DNA of 52,346 nucleotides from Clostridium liquoris (GTDB taxonomy: Bacteria; Bacillota; Clostridia; Clostridiales; Clostridiaceae), in NCBI RefSeq assembly GCF_002995785.1, contig NZ_PVXO01000058.1:1-52346 (forward strand). The letters are read 5' to 3'. Made by a program: the position numbers and the translations under genes. The notes below the pieces were generated by a model. The model saw nothing but the letters and a program-made list of their open reading frames with translations. It ran no database searches and was not told the DNA's origin. Of the stretch, positions 6,812 through 14,829 are shown piece by piece (within the stretch, counting starts at the first letter, position 1; every line of letters begins with the position of its first letter).

Positions 6812-9073
6812 ATGGAGAGAAAATATGTAACAGTTCATGGAATAGTTCAGGGAGTTGGCTTTAGGCCTTTTGTATATAATGAGGCGATTAGAAATAATTT
6901 AAAAGGGTGGGTAAAGAATACTTCCGAGGGAGTTTATATAGATTTGGAGGGAGAAAAAATAGGCGTGGAAAATTTCTTAATTACCCTTAAAAATAGTCCA
7001 CCTCCCCTTTCTAAAATTGAAGAAATAACCATAGAGGATAAAAGCATTAAGGGATATAAGGGTTTTACTATAGAAAAGAGTAATGAAATATGCAATTCCA
7101 TCACTCTTATTTCTCCAGATATGGCTATTTGCAAAGATTGTGAAAGTGATATAAAGGATTCTAATAATAGAAGATATAGATATCCATTTACCAATTGTAC
7201 AAATTGTGGACCAAGATATTCTATAATAAAGAAACTTCCCTATGATAGGGCTATGACCACTATGGATGAATTTAAAATGTGTCCTATATGTAAAAAGGAA
7301 TATGAAAACCCTTTGAATAGAAGGTTTCATGCTCAGCCCAATGCATGTAAGGATTGTGGACCTGAAGTTTGGCTTACAGACAATTTGGGAAATGTTATGG
7401 AAAATAAAGAGCCAATTGAAAGCTTAATAATGTTATTAAAAAAAGGCTATATTGTCGGAGTGAAAGGATTAGGCGGCTTTCATTTAGTCTGTAATGGTAA
7501 AAATGAAAAGGCCATTAAAACTTTAAGAGAAAGAAAAAATAGACCATTTAAATCACTAGCACTAATGATGAGAGATATAGATACTGTTAAAAAATACTGT
7601 AGGGTAAATACCTTGGAGGAGGAAATACTTACAGGAAGAAAAAGACCTATACTTTTACTAAATAAAAAAAATGATCTTTTGCCTAATAATATGTCTCCAG
7701 ATAATAATAAATTGGGGATAATGCTACCCTATACACCTCTTCATATGCTTTTGTTTGATGAAGAGTTAGATGTGCTTATAATGACCAGTGCAAATTCTAG
7801 TGGACTTCCAATGGTATATAAAAATGAAGATGCAGTGGAAAAATTAAAAGGAATTGTGGATTATTTCTTATTTCATAATAGGGAAATACATATGCCTGTG
7901 GATGATTCCGTAGTGCAGGTGGTTATGGATAAGGAAATGGTTATAAGAAGTGCCAGAGGATATGCTCCTATGGCTTTAAAACTAGATAATATTTGTGATT
8001 CCTTATCTTGCGGTTCCCAGCTTAAAAATACCTTTGCTATATCCAAGGAACACCATGTTTTTATTAGTCCTCATATAGGAGATATGGAAAACTTAGAAGT
8101 TTATAATAGTTTTGTAAGAGGAGTAGAACATTTTAAAAATATTTACTCCATAAAACCTAAAATAATTGCATTTGATATGCATCCAGATTTTTTAGGATGG
8201 GAATATTCGGAAAATTTGGAAGGGGAAAAGATCCCAATTCAACATCATCATGCTCACATAGTCAGCTGTATGGTTGAAAATAATATAAATAAAAAAGTGA
8301 TAGGAATAGCTTATGATGGAACAGGGTATGGAACTGACGGTAAGGTATGGGGAGGAGAATTTTTAATATGCAATTATAAGGATTTTGAAAGGATTGGGCA
8401 TTTAGATTATACTCTCTTACCTGGAGGAGAAGCTGCCATCAAAGAACCCTATAGGATGGCATTGAGCTATCTTTATAAATGTTATGGAGATAGAGTTAAG
8501 AGTTTCATTCCATGGGGAAAATCTTTAGAAAATCATATGATAAAAAATGTACTTAGTATTCTTAAAAAAAATTTAAATTGCATAGGGACTTCCAGCATGG
8601 GAAGATTTTTTGATGCAGTATCTGCTCTTTTAGATTTAAAGAGAAAAGTTACCTATGAAGGAGAAGCGGCCATAGCTTTAGAAAGTATATGCAGTTTAGA
8701 TGAAGAAGGGATCTATTCATATGATATATGTGATAATAATGGTGAACTTATCATAAATGAAGAAAAGATAATAATGGATATAATGAGTGACTTAGAGGAT
8801 GGGTCAAATAAAGGTAAAATAGCCAAGAGGTTCCACAATACAGTCATAGCCTTTACCATAGATATGTGTGAAAGAATAAGAGATATGAGAGGAATAAATG
8901 AAGTAGTCTTAAGTGGAGGAGTTTTTCAAAATAATATTTTACTTAAAGGCATTGCAGTAGGTCTTGAGAAACAAGGATTTAAGGTGTATACTCATGGGAA
9001 AATACCTACTAATGATGGAGGAATCTCTTTAGGGCAGTTAGTTATAGCAAACTATCAAACAGATTACAGATAA
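6812..9073 (+). CDS. hypF: Carbamoyltransferase HypF ([NiFe]-hydrogenase maturation)
   Basis: HypF makes the thiocarboxamide on HypE from carbamoyl phosphate, the source of the CN ligands of the [NiFe] site. The 753-aa length and domain order are standard: acylphosphatase-like (1-90, VHGIVQGVGFRPFVY), double zinc finger (CKDC...CTNCG and CPIC...CKDCG, about 106-185), YrdC-like (about 200-385) and Kae1-like transferase (about 400-750, with HHHAHIVSC and YDGTGYGTDGKVWGGEF). The ATG is preceded by AAAGGAAG. No other hyp gene or hydrogenase gene is in the window, so it stands alone here. Confidence 0.95.
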   Translation: MERKYVTVHGIVQGVGFRPFVYNEAIRNNLKGWVKNTSEGVYIDLEGEKIGVENFLITLKNSPPPLSKIEEITIEDKSIKGYKGFTIEKSNEICNSITLISPDMAICKDCESDIKDSNNRRYRYPFTNCTNCGPRYSIIKKLPYDRAMTTMDEFKMCPICKKEYENPLNRRFHAQPNACKDCGPEVWLTDNLGNVMENKEPIESLIMLLKKGYIVGVKGLGGFHLVCNGKNEKAIKTLRERKNRPFKSLALMMRDIDTVKKYCRVNTLEEEILTGRKRPILLLNKKNDLLPNNMSPDNNKLGIMLPYTPLHMLLFDEELDVLIMTSANSSGLPMVYKNEDAVEKLKGIVDYFLFHNREIHMPVDDSVVQVVMDKEMVIRSARGYAPMALKLDNICDSLSCGSQLKNTFAISKEHHVFISPHIGDMENLEVYNSFVRGVEHFKNIYSIKPKIIAFDMHPDFLGWEYSENLEGEKIPIQHHHAHIVSCMVENNINKKVIGIAYDGTGYGTDGKVWGGEFLICNYKDFERIGHLDYTLLPGGEAAIKEPYRMALSYLYKCYGDRVKSFIPWGKSLENHMIKNVLSILKKNLNCIGTSSMGRFFDAVSALLDLKRKVTYEGEAAIALESICSLDEEGIYSYDICDNNGELIINEEKIIMDIMSDLEDGSNKGKIAKRFHNTVIAFTIDMCERIRDMRGINEVVLSGGVFQNNILLKGIAVGLEKQGFKVYTHGKIPTNDGGISLGQLVIANYQTDYR

Positions 9074-9074
9074 T

Positions 9075-9100
9075 AGAGTATAGCATCTGTGCTGTACTCT
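9075..9100. terminator. Hairpin after hypF
   Basis: AGAGTATAGCA and TGCTGTACTCT form an 11-bp stem (one G-T pair) with a TCTG loop, two bases after the hypF stop. There is no T-tract, so it may be a transcript-stabilising 3' structure rather than an intrinsic terminator. Confidence 0.5.
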
Positions 9101-9139
9101 GTGATCCGTACTCTATAAAAATTATCTAGCAATTTTTAT

Positions 9140-9310
9140 TTAGTCTTCATTGTCTTCTTTTTCATAAAAAGCTATCATATTTGTGATAACTTCAAGTCTT
9201 GCACGGACTTCAGGAAAATCCATATATCTATCACCAAATTGGTATTTAAAACTTTCTTTTAAGTCTTCCAATTCTTCTTTTAGTAAAGCTATTTGTATAT
9301 TTTTATCCAT
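9140..9310 (-). CDS. Small uncharacterised helical protein (56 aa)
   Basis: A short frame starting at ATG 9310-9308 (MDKNIQIALLKEELEDLKESF) with a good GAGGTGG site 6 bp upstream, which makes a real gene likely. The product is acidic and probably all helical. I do not recognise a family. Its size and two-helix look resemble Spo0E-like small proteins, but the SQELD signature of that family is absent. It lies alone between hypF (convergent) and the left end of the IS605 element. A longer in-frame ATG five codons upstream has no ribosome site. Confidence 0.55.
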   Translation of the reverse strand: MDKNIQIALLKEELEDLKESFKYQFGDRYMDFPEVRARLEVITNMIAFYEKEDNED

Positions 9311-9428
9311 GTATATCCACCTCAACTATATTAGTATATATAGTTATTATCACATAAAATAATAAATTAATTAAGACTTATTTTATAGGATACATTACTT
9401 TCCTTTTAACCGAAGGGGTGGAATTCTC

Positions 9429-9492
9429 CCATCTTCTATAAGTGGTAGATGGATAGCCCTTATTATTTTAGGTTCGATACCTAAAATAATAA
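9429..9492 (+). repeat. Two adjacent hairpins in the IS605 left end, upstream of tnpA
   Basis: CCATCT (9429-9434) pairs with AGATGG (9447-9452). Then TTATTATTTTAGGT (9460-9473) pairs perfectly with ACCTAAAATAATAA (9479-9492) around a 5-nt loop. The first resembles a subterminal transposase-binding hairpin. The second is much stronger and could act on tnpA expression. Confidence 0.6.
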
Positions 9493-9561
9493 CTCCTTGA
9501 CGAATTACTATAAGATGATGTATTCTAAAATCAGTAGTAAATATATAAATGAGGTAAATAA

Positions 9562-9960
9562 ATGAATTTAGATACAAATAATCATTCAGTATTCTTACTA
9601 AATTATCATTTAGTATTGGTTATTAAATATAGGAAAAAAGTAATAAATGATGATATATCAAGCAGGCTAAGGGAAATATTTGAGTATATATGCCCTAAAT
9701 ATAATATTACTTTAGGTGAATGGAATCATGATAAAGACCATATACACCTTTTGTTTAGAGGTTCACCAAACACAGATATATCAATATTCCTAAATGCTTA
9801 CAAAAGTGCCAGCAGTAGGCTTATAAAAAAAGAGTTTCCATCAATAAAAAACCAATTATGGAAAGAGCATTTTTGGAGCAGGAGCTATTGTCTTATAACA
9901 ACTGGCGGTGCTCCAATGGATATAGTTAGAAAGTACATTGAAAATCAAGGAATGAAATGA
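9562..9960 (+). CDS. tnpA: IS200/IS605 transposase TnpA (Y1 HUH)
   Basis: A 132-aa single-strand DNA transposase. The HUH metal motif is H60-I-H62 (KDHIHLLF) and the catalytic tyrosine is Y125 in IVRKYIENQ, both in their standard places, so the enzyme looks functional. It cuts and rejoins the top strand at the element ends as a dimer. ATG 9562 follows GAGGTAAATAA. tnpB starts 9 bp after its stop. It is the only tnpA of this family in the window and might in principle act on related elements in trans; the IStron, however, carries a different tnpB subtype. Confidence 0.93.
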   Translation: MNLDTNNHSVFLLNYHLVLVIKYRKKVINDDISSRLREIFEYICPKYNITLGEWNHDKDHIHLLFRGSPNTDISIFLNAYKSASSRLIKKEFPSIKNQLWKEHFWSRSYCLITTGGAPMDIVRKYIENQGMK

Positions 9961-9969
9961 GGTTAAAGA

Positions 9970-11055
9970 ATGCTAAAGGCTTACAAATTCAGAATATATC
10001 CGAATGAAGAACAAAAAGTATATTTAGCCAAGACTTTTGGATGCACTAGATTTGTATATAATAAAATGTTAGCAGATAGAATTAAATCTTATGAGGAAAA
10101 TAAAGAACTAGACATTAAGACAATGAAATATCCTGCACCAGCACAATATAAAAATGAATTTGAGTGGCTTAAAGAAGTTGATAGTTTAGCACTTGCTAAT
10201 GCTCAAATGAACTTAGATAAAGCATATAAGAATTTTTTCAGAAATAAGTCAATTGGATTTCCAAAGTTCAAGAAGAAAACCAATACCAATAATTACACAA
10301 CAAATAATCAAAATGGCACTGTATATATTGAAAATAGCCATATCAAATTACCCAAATTAAAGTCTATGATTAAGATTAAGCAGCATAGACAATTCGATGG
10401 ATTGATTAAGTCTTGCACTGTATCTCAAGTGCCTAGTGGAAAATATTACATATCCATATTAGTTGATTGTGAGAACATTGAGCTGCCTAAAACAGATAAA
10501 AAGGTAGGAGTTGATTTGGGTATCAAAGAGTTTGCAATAACAAGTGATGGAGAAATTTTCAGCAATCCAAAACACTTAAAGAAATCAGAAAAAAGATTAG
10601 CTAAGCTTCAAAAGGACTTATCAAGAAAACAAAAGGGCAGTAATAATAGGAAAAAAGCTAGAATAAAAGTATCAAGATTACATGAAAAGATAGCTAATCA
10701 AAGAAAAGATATGTTACACAAAGTAAGTACTCAATTAATTAACGAAAACCAAGTTATAGTGATAGAGGACTTAAAAGTAAGTAACATGATAAAAAATCAT
10801 AAATTAGCTAAGTCAATAGCTGATGTTAGCTGGTCAGAATTTAGAACAATGTTAGAATATAAATCTAAATGGTATGGTAGAGAAATAATAATAGCACCAT
10901 CAAATTATGCAAGTAGTCAGCTATGTTCTAATTGTGGCAATCAATCAAATCAAACAAAAGACTTATCTTGCAGGACTTATATATGCCCAGTGTGTGGAAT
11001 GATAATGGATAGGGATATAAATGCCAGTAAAAATCTACTAAAACTAGCAATGTAA
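9970..11055 (+). CDS. tnpB: RNA-guided endonuclease TnpB
   Basis: A 361-aa TnpB with all catalytic parts: N-terminal OrfB HTH (MLKAYKFRIYPNEEQ), RuvC acids D182 (VGVDLGIK), E266 (VIEDLKVSN) and D349 (DRDINASKNL), and the zinc finger CSNCG...CPVCG (about 318-340). By analogy with ISDra2 TnpB it should form a complex with an omega RNA from the right end and cut the donor joint that remains after excision. Spacing of the three acids is close to that of ISDra2. AATGAGG precedes the ATG. Confidence 0.93.
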   Translation: MLKAYKFRIYPNEEQKVYLAKTFGCTRFVYNKMLADRIKSYEENKELDIKTMKYPAPAQYKNEFEWLKEVDSLALANAQMNLDKAYKNFFRNKSIGFPKFKKKTNTNNYTTNNQNGTVYIENSHIKLPKLKSMIKIKQHRQFDGLIKSCTVSQVPSGKYYISILVDCENIELPKTDKKVGVDLGIKEFAITSDGEIFSNPKHLKKSEKRLAKLQKDLSRKQKGSNNRKKARIKVSRLHEKIANQRKDMLHKVSTQLINENQVIVIEDLKVSNMIKNHKLAKSIADVSWSEFRTMLEYKSKWYGREIIIAPSNYASSQLCSNCGNQSNQTKDLSCRTYICPVCGMIMDRDINASKNLLKLAM

Positions 11056-11170
11056 TAAAAGATATATTGTTAGAGAGGTCGGAGCAACCTTAATAGCGTG
11101 GGTAAACTTGCTACAGTAGTAGTATTGATCACGAAGCCATCCACATCTTAGGTGGTGGTAGTTCACATGT
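10950..11170 (+). ncRNA. Candidate omega RNA / right-end region of the IS605 element
   Basis: In this family the guide RNA overlaps the 3' end of tnpB and the right end. The 11056-11160 stretch is non-coding and structured, ending with the CCATCCAC/GGTGGTGG hairpin and GTAGTTCAC, which recurs in such right ends. The guide itself would be the flanking sequence. The exact ends cannot be set from sequence alone. Confidence 0.45.
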
Positions 11171-11195
11171 TTACAATATATAATGGATATTGTAA
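11171..11195. repeat. Inverted repeat near the IS605 right boundary
   Basis: TTACAATAT (11171-11179) and ATATTGTAA (11187-11195) are a perfect 9-bp inverted repeat with a 7-nt spacer. It could be part of the element end or an operator of the following gene. Confidence 0.4.
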
Positions 11196-11239
11196 GACAA
11201 ACCAAGGTTTTATTAATTTAACAAAAGAGGGTGATCTTT

Positions 11240-12037
11240 ATGGAAATGAAAGAGGTTTTATCCAATGTAAAGACATGGGCTTTGGAAGTTGGTAAAATTC
11301 AATTAGAAAAGCTAAATGGGGATATAAAATATTCTAGTAAAAGTACAAAAGTAGATATGGTAACAGAAGTAGATATTCTTTCGGAAAAGATTATTATAGA
11401 AAGAATAAGGGAAAATTACCCGGATCATTCTATATTATCTGAAGAAAAAGGGAAATTGAAATCAAAAAGTCCTTATACCTGGGTGGTAGATCCATTAGAT
11501 GGAACAAATAACTATTTACATGGATTCCCAATATTCTGTATATCTATAGCTTTAAAATATTTAGAGGAAACAGTGTTAGGAGTAGTTTATGTACCAAAGC
11601 TTAATGAGATGTTTTACTCCATAAAAGGAGAAGGTGCTTTTTTAAATGAAGAAAAAATAGAAGTAGCACAAAAAAAGGAACTTCAAGAGTGTATTCTTGC
11701 TACAGGCTTTCCTTACGATAAAAGAATTTCAGAACATAACAATGTAAATTTATTCAGCAATATAGTAAGAGATCTACAAGGAATTAGAAGAACAGGAAGT
11801 GCGGCTTTTGATCTTTGTTCTGTAGCTTGTGGCAGATTAGATGGTTATTGGGAGCTGAAATTAAGTCTTTGGGATTTGGCTGCTGGGGAACTTATTGTAG
11901 AAGAAGCTGGTGGAAAGGTAATCACCTCAAAAATAAAAAAGGAAAATGGTGAAGATGGTATAAACATCATAGCTGGCAATGAAAAAGTAGTGAATTTAGT
12001 TTATGAAAGAGTGAATAGTGTACATAAATATTTTTAA
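11240..12037 (+). CDS. Inositol monophosphatase-family phosphatase
   Basis: A 265-aa Mg2+/Li+-dependent phosphatase of the IMPase/SuhB fold. Visible motifs are the Glu of SEEKG, WVVDPLDGTNNYLHG (metal and phosphate site) and the C-terminal WDLAAGELIVEEAGG. The substrate may be inositol-1-phosphate, another sugar phosphate or PAP; sequence alone does not decide. ATG 11240 is chosen because AGAGGGTGAT lies at ideal spacing; a GTG at 11231 would sit inside that site. It is followed 14 bp later by the frameshifted msrC. Confidence 0.88.
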   Translation: MEMKEVLSNVKTWALEVGKIQLEKLNGDIKYSSKSTKVDMVTEVDILSEKIIIERIRENYPDHSILSEEKGKLKSKSPYTWVVDPLDGTNNYLHGFPIFCISIALKYLEETVLGVVYVPKLNEMFYSIKGEGAFLNEEKIEVAQKKELQECILATGFPYDKRISEHNNVNLFSNIVRDLQGIRRTGSAAFDLCSVACGRLDGYWELKLSLWDLAAGELIVEEAGGKVITSKIKKENGEDGINIIAGNEKVVNLVYERVNSVHKYF

Positions 12038-12051
12038 ATTGGGGGAAATTT

Positions 12052-12557
12052 ATGTTTGATATAAGTGTTTTTAATGGCTTAAGTGAAGAAGAAAAATACG
12101 AAAATATGGTTATTATGTTAGAAGGGTTAATAAGTGATGAAAAAGATGTAATAACAAATTTAAGTAATGCTTCTGCACTAATCAATGCTTTGATAGATAG
12201 GATTAACTGGGTTGGATTTTATATAATGAAAAATGGCGAATTGGTTCTTGGACCGTTTCAAGGACTACCTGCTTGCAACAGAATAAAGGTAGGTGCTGGA
12301 GTTTGTGGCACTGCAGCAAAAGATAAAAAGAGTATGAGAAAATAGATGAGGTACATAATTTTGGGGGACATATAGCCTGCGATGCGGCTTCAAATTCGGA
12401 GTTGGTTATTCCTATTGTGAAAAATAATAAAGTTTATGGAGTATTAGACTTAGATAGCCCTTATAAAGGAAGATTTACGGAAATGGAAGAAAGATACTTA
12501 GAAAGATCTGTACAAGTGTTAAATAAATATATAGATTGGGAAAAAGTAAGTTATTAG
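12052..12557 (+). pseudogene. msrC: Free methionine-(R)-sulfoxide reductase (GAF domain), frameshifted
   Basis: The first frame gives the N-terminal 97 residues of an fRMsr protein (INWVGFYIMKNGELVLGPFQG, PACNRIKVGAGVCGTA) and then hits TAG at 12343. The rest (IDEVHNFGGHIACDAASNSELVIPI... to W-E-K-V-S-Y) continues in another frame to TAG 12555-12557. One extra A in the AAAA tract of GAGAAAATAG (about 12336-12345) would restore the whole 165-170-aa protein. The catalytic Cys residues (PAC, GVCG, HIACD) are otherwise intact. So this is either a one-base deletion or a sequencing error in a homopolymer. The intact enzyme would reduce free Met-R-sulfoxide. Confidence 0.85.
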
Positions 12558-12691
12558 TATAATAAGGATTTAGGGTTACAACATTTGGAATCTTAAATCT
12601 TTTTATATTTTTACTTGTACTGAACATAATAAATATTAGTGAGTGTGTAGAAAATAACATATATACATTATAGGAAAGGAGATTATTATAT

Positions 12692-13591
12692 ATGAAAGAA
12701 TTATACGTTAAAGATATGAAGGCTGGAACCAATGCAAAAGTCAGCTTAATGATAATGAAAAAACTCTATAGAGATAATAACAATAATACCATAGCATATG
12801 CCGGTGATAATACGGGAGATATTAAATCCACAATACCAGATAAAGAGGATATTCTTAAAATTGGAGATGTAATAATTGCAGAAGGAGTGGTAGGAAATAT
12901 TTTTGATATAACCTCTCTTGAAAAAATAGAAAATTTTAATATGGAAGATTATCTTTCTACAGTTAAAAGACCTATTGATGACATAATGAAAGAGATAGAA
13001 GATATATCCAAAGAAGAATTTAAAAGTAAGGAAATATTAGCATTGAATGATTATTTTTTTAGAAATGAAGAATTTTTGGAGAAATTTAAAAAAGGTATAG
13101 GAGGGGTAAGTCAGCATCATAACTATAGAGGTGGGTTAGCAGAGCACACTTTAAATGTAATGTACATGGCAAAGAGCATGGCCTATAGATATGACTGTAG
13201 AAATAAAGAAATAGCAATACTTGGAGCTAAGCTCCACGATATAGGAAAGATATATGAGCTGTTTGCGGATGGACCCTTTTCCTATACATTAAAAGGGGAG
13301 ATGGAAGGGCATATTGTTATAGGAGTGACCATGCTTATGGAAGCTTTTGATGCTCAACATGAGCTTTACAGTGAGGATTTTAAAGAAAGGATGGTAGGAT
13401 GTATAGTTCAACATCATGGAAAGGTAGAGTTTGGTTCTCCAAAGCAGCCTAATACAGAAGAAGCTTATATAGTTCACTATGCTGATTATATAGATGCTTC
13501 TTTAAATAAAATATCACAGATTAAAGAAGGTATGACCCCATGTACTTGGTCAGGTTATGAAAGAAAAATAGAGGGAAAACTTTATTTTTGA
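12692..13591 (+). CDS. yhaM: 3'-5' exoribonuclease YhaM-like (OB fold plus HD domain)
   Basis: A 299-aa protein with an N-terminal OB-like region (about 5-85) and an HD phosphohydrolase domain. Metal ligands are visible in HHNYRGGLAEHTLNV, GAKLHDIGK and CIVQHHGKVEFGSPKQP, then VHYADYIDASLN. This arrangement is that of YhaM/CBF1-type 3'-5' exoribonucleases of Firmicutes. AAAGGAG precedes ATG 12692 by 12 bp. A nearby in-frame alternative start is not evident. Function by family; a general nucleic-acid phosphodiesterase role cannot be excluded. Confidence 0.82.
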   Translation: MKELYVKDMKAGTNAKVSLMIMKKLYRDNNNNTIAYAGDNTGDIKSTIPDKEDILKIGDVIIAEGVVGNIFDITSLEKIENFNMEDYLSTVKRPIDDIMKEIEDISKEEFKSKEILALNDYFFRNEEFLEKFKKGIGGVSQHHNYRGGLAEHTLNVMYMAKSMAYRYDCRNKEIAILGAKLHDIGKIYELFADGPFSYTLKGEMEGHIVIGVTMLMEAFDAQHELYSEDFKERMVGCIVQHHGKVEFGSPKQPNTEEAYIVHYADYIDASLNKISQIKEGMTPCTWSGYERKIEGKLYF

Positions 13592-13844
13592 TAATAGTAC
13601 TAAAAAACACTGTTTTGACAAAATACTAAAAATAAAGTGATTTACTATGTACAAAAGTAAATTGTACCCTTTATCAAATACATAATAAAACAGGCTGTGT
13701 TAATTTATAGGGTGCAGTTTACCTACTTTAAAGGATTTTTGGTAAAATTTTAATTGTTTTAATATTCAGCAAAAGGCTTTTTAATAAAAAAGTTAATGTA
13801 TAATAGGTGTATTAAATTCAAATCGAAATAAAGGAGAATTTGTC
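13592..13844. other. AT-rich intergenic region with a possible promoter
   Basis: No gene seen. A TATAAT hexamer at about 13799-13804 (GTTAATGTATAATAGG) lies 40 bp before the next start and may be its -10. The -35 is unclear. No terminator hairpin for the yhaM-like gene was found. Confidence 0.35.
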
Positions 13845-14465
13845 GTGAAAATAGATAATTTTGTTTTACCAAAAAATACATTAGGTAACAGATTTAAGTG
13901 CGGCATAAAATTCATTCCAGAGAGGACTTTAAACAAATATTTAGATTACATTTTATTTGTAGTGAAAAGCGGACATAAAGGAGAGGAAGTATATAATTTA
14001 TGCTTCAAAAGAGGTAATGCATTCAATAACCTTGTGTTTTCACAGAAGAGTTTAGAAGAATATATATGCTTTTTACAGAATGTATATAATAGTACATGCT
14101 CTGATAATTTAAATATAGAAGAAGAATTTTTAGTTAAAGAAGGACAGAAAATAGTTATTTCTTCTCTTAATGAGAATTACTTAAAGTTATGTTCAGTAAA
14201 AGAAGGCATTGGTGCTTCTTTTAGAGTATTTTTTGTTCTTTCAAAGGAAGAATTAGGAGAGTACTTATTGGCTTTAAATGCTTTTTGTAGAGAGAAAAAA
14301 ATCATAAAGGAATTAGAAAAGCCTAACAAACCTTTTTTAAGACAAAAGGAAAAGGAAAGTCTTTATCTAAACACCATATATATACTCCTCAATGAGGCTT
14401 TAGATAGAAAAGATAAAAAAATGTTTGAAGTATTATCAGGAGAAATTAAAAAGCTGACAAAATAA
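13845..14465 (+). CDS. Uncharacterised 206-aa protein with IDEAL-like C-terminus
   Basis: GTG start 13845 has AAAGGAG 10 bp upstream. The protein is soluble, without signal peptide or membrane segment. I do not recognise the N-terminal 160 residues. The end (YLNTIYILLNEALDRKDKKMFEVLSGEIKKL) looks like the short IDEAL domain of Firmicutes proteins (an E-A-L-D-x-x-D-x-x-x-F pattern), which is often a small fused or stand-alone module of unknown role. It is monocistronic: promoter-like TATAAT upstream, terminator at 14501 downstream. Confidence 0.75.
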   Translation: MKIDNFVLPKNTLGNRFKCGIKFIPERTLNKYLDYILFVVKSGHKGEEVYNLCFKRGNAFNNLVFSQKSLEEYICFLQNVYNSTCSDNLNIEEEFLVKEGQKIVISSLNENYLKLCSVKEGIGASFRVFFVLSKEELGEYLLALNAFCREKKIIKELEKPNKPFLRQKEKESLYLNTIYILLNEALDRKDKKMFEVLSGEIKKLTK

Positions 14466-14500
14466 GTTTTTTAATTATATAATTCACTTTTAAGCTTATC

Positions 14501-14537
14501 AACCTACTGGCTATTTACCTGTAGGTTTTTTATTTTT
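14501..14537 (+). terminator. Rho-independent terminator
   Basis: AACCTAC (14501-14507) pairs with GTAGGTT (14521-14527), with an inner GG/CC pair, followed by TTTTATTTTT. Confidence 0.9.
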
Positions 14538-14829
14538 ACCTTGTAGAAAAAGAAATTAGGATATATGGGATAAAATATGAGCTTTCCAGCTATAAATGAA
14601 TGCTTTTTATAATATAGTGGCCATTACTCTGTGGACTTTATTTTAATAAGTGATATAATGAAAGTGTAAAATAATTTTACACTTATGGAATTATTTTATA
14701 CTGGTTGGTCAATTTAAACATATAAGTATAATAAAATTAAATAAAAAATTTATTTTAATAAATATATCCCCTTATATTAGAAATAATATAGGGGGTACTT
14801 TACTAACAAAATGAAATGGAGTGGTTAAA
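14538..14829 (+). promoter_or_regulatory. Long leader: promoter, palindromic operator and GAAA-loop hairpin
   Basis: TATAAT (14654-14659) with TGGACT 16 bp upstream (14632-14637) is a plausible promoter. Three bases after the -10, AAGTGTAAAA-TAA-TTTTACACTT (14662-14684) is a perfect palindrome at the expected start site, the place of a repressor operator. Between it and the gene, a 12-bp stem with a GAAA tetraloop (14768-14795, CCCCTTATATTA/TAATATAGGGGG, one T-G pair) lies in the would-be leader. It lacks a T-tract, so control by RNA structure is possible but not shown. Confidence 0.5.

Larger units (their letters stand above)
9380..11195 (+). mobile_element. IS200/IS605-family element with tnpA and tnpB
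   Basis: A complete-looking element: left-end structured DNA (9400-9492), tnpA (9562-9960), tnpB (9970-11055) and a right end (11056 to about 11195) with the hairpin CCATCCAC-ATCTTA-GGTGGTGG (11138-11159), as is usual for this family. These elements have no terminal inverted repeats and do not duplicate the target, so the outer limits are approximate. Both genes look intact. The element lies between the 56-aa gene and the inositol-phosphatase-like gene and disrupts no recognisable gene. Confidence 0.8.
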
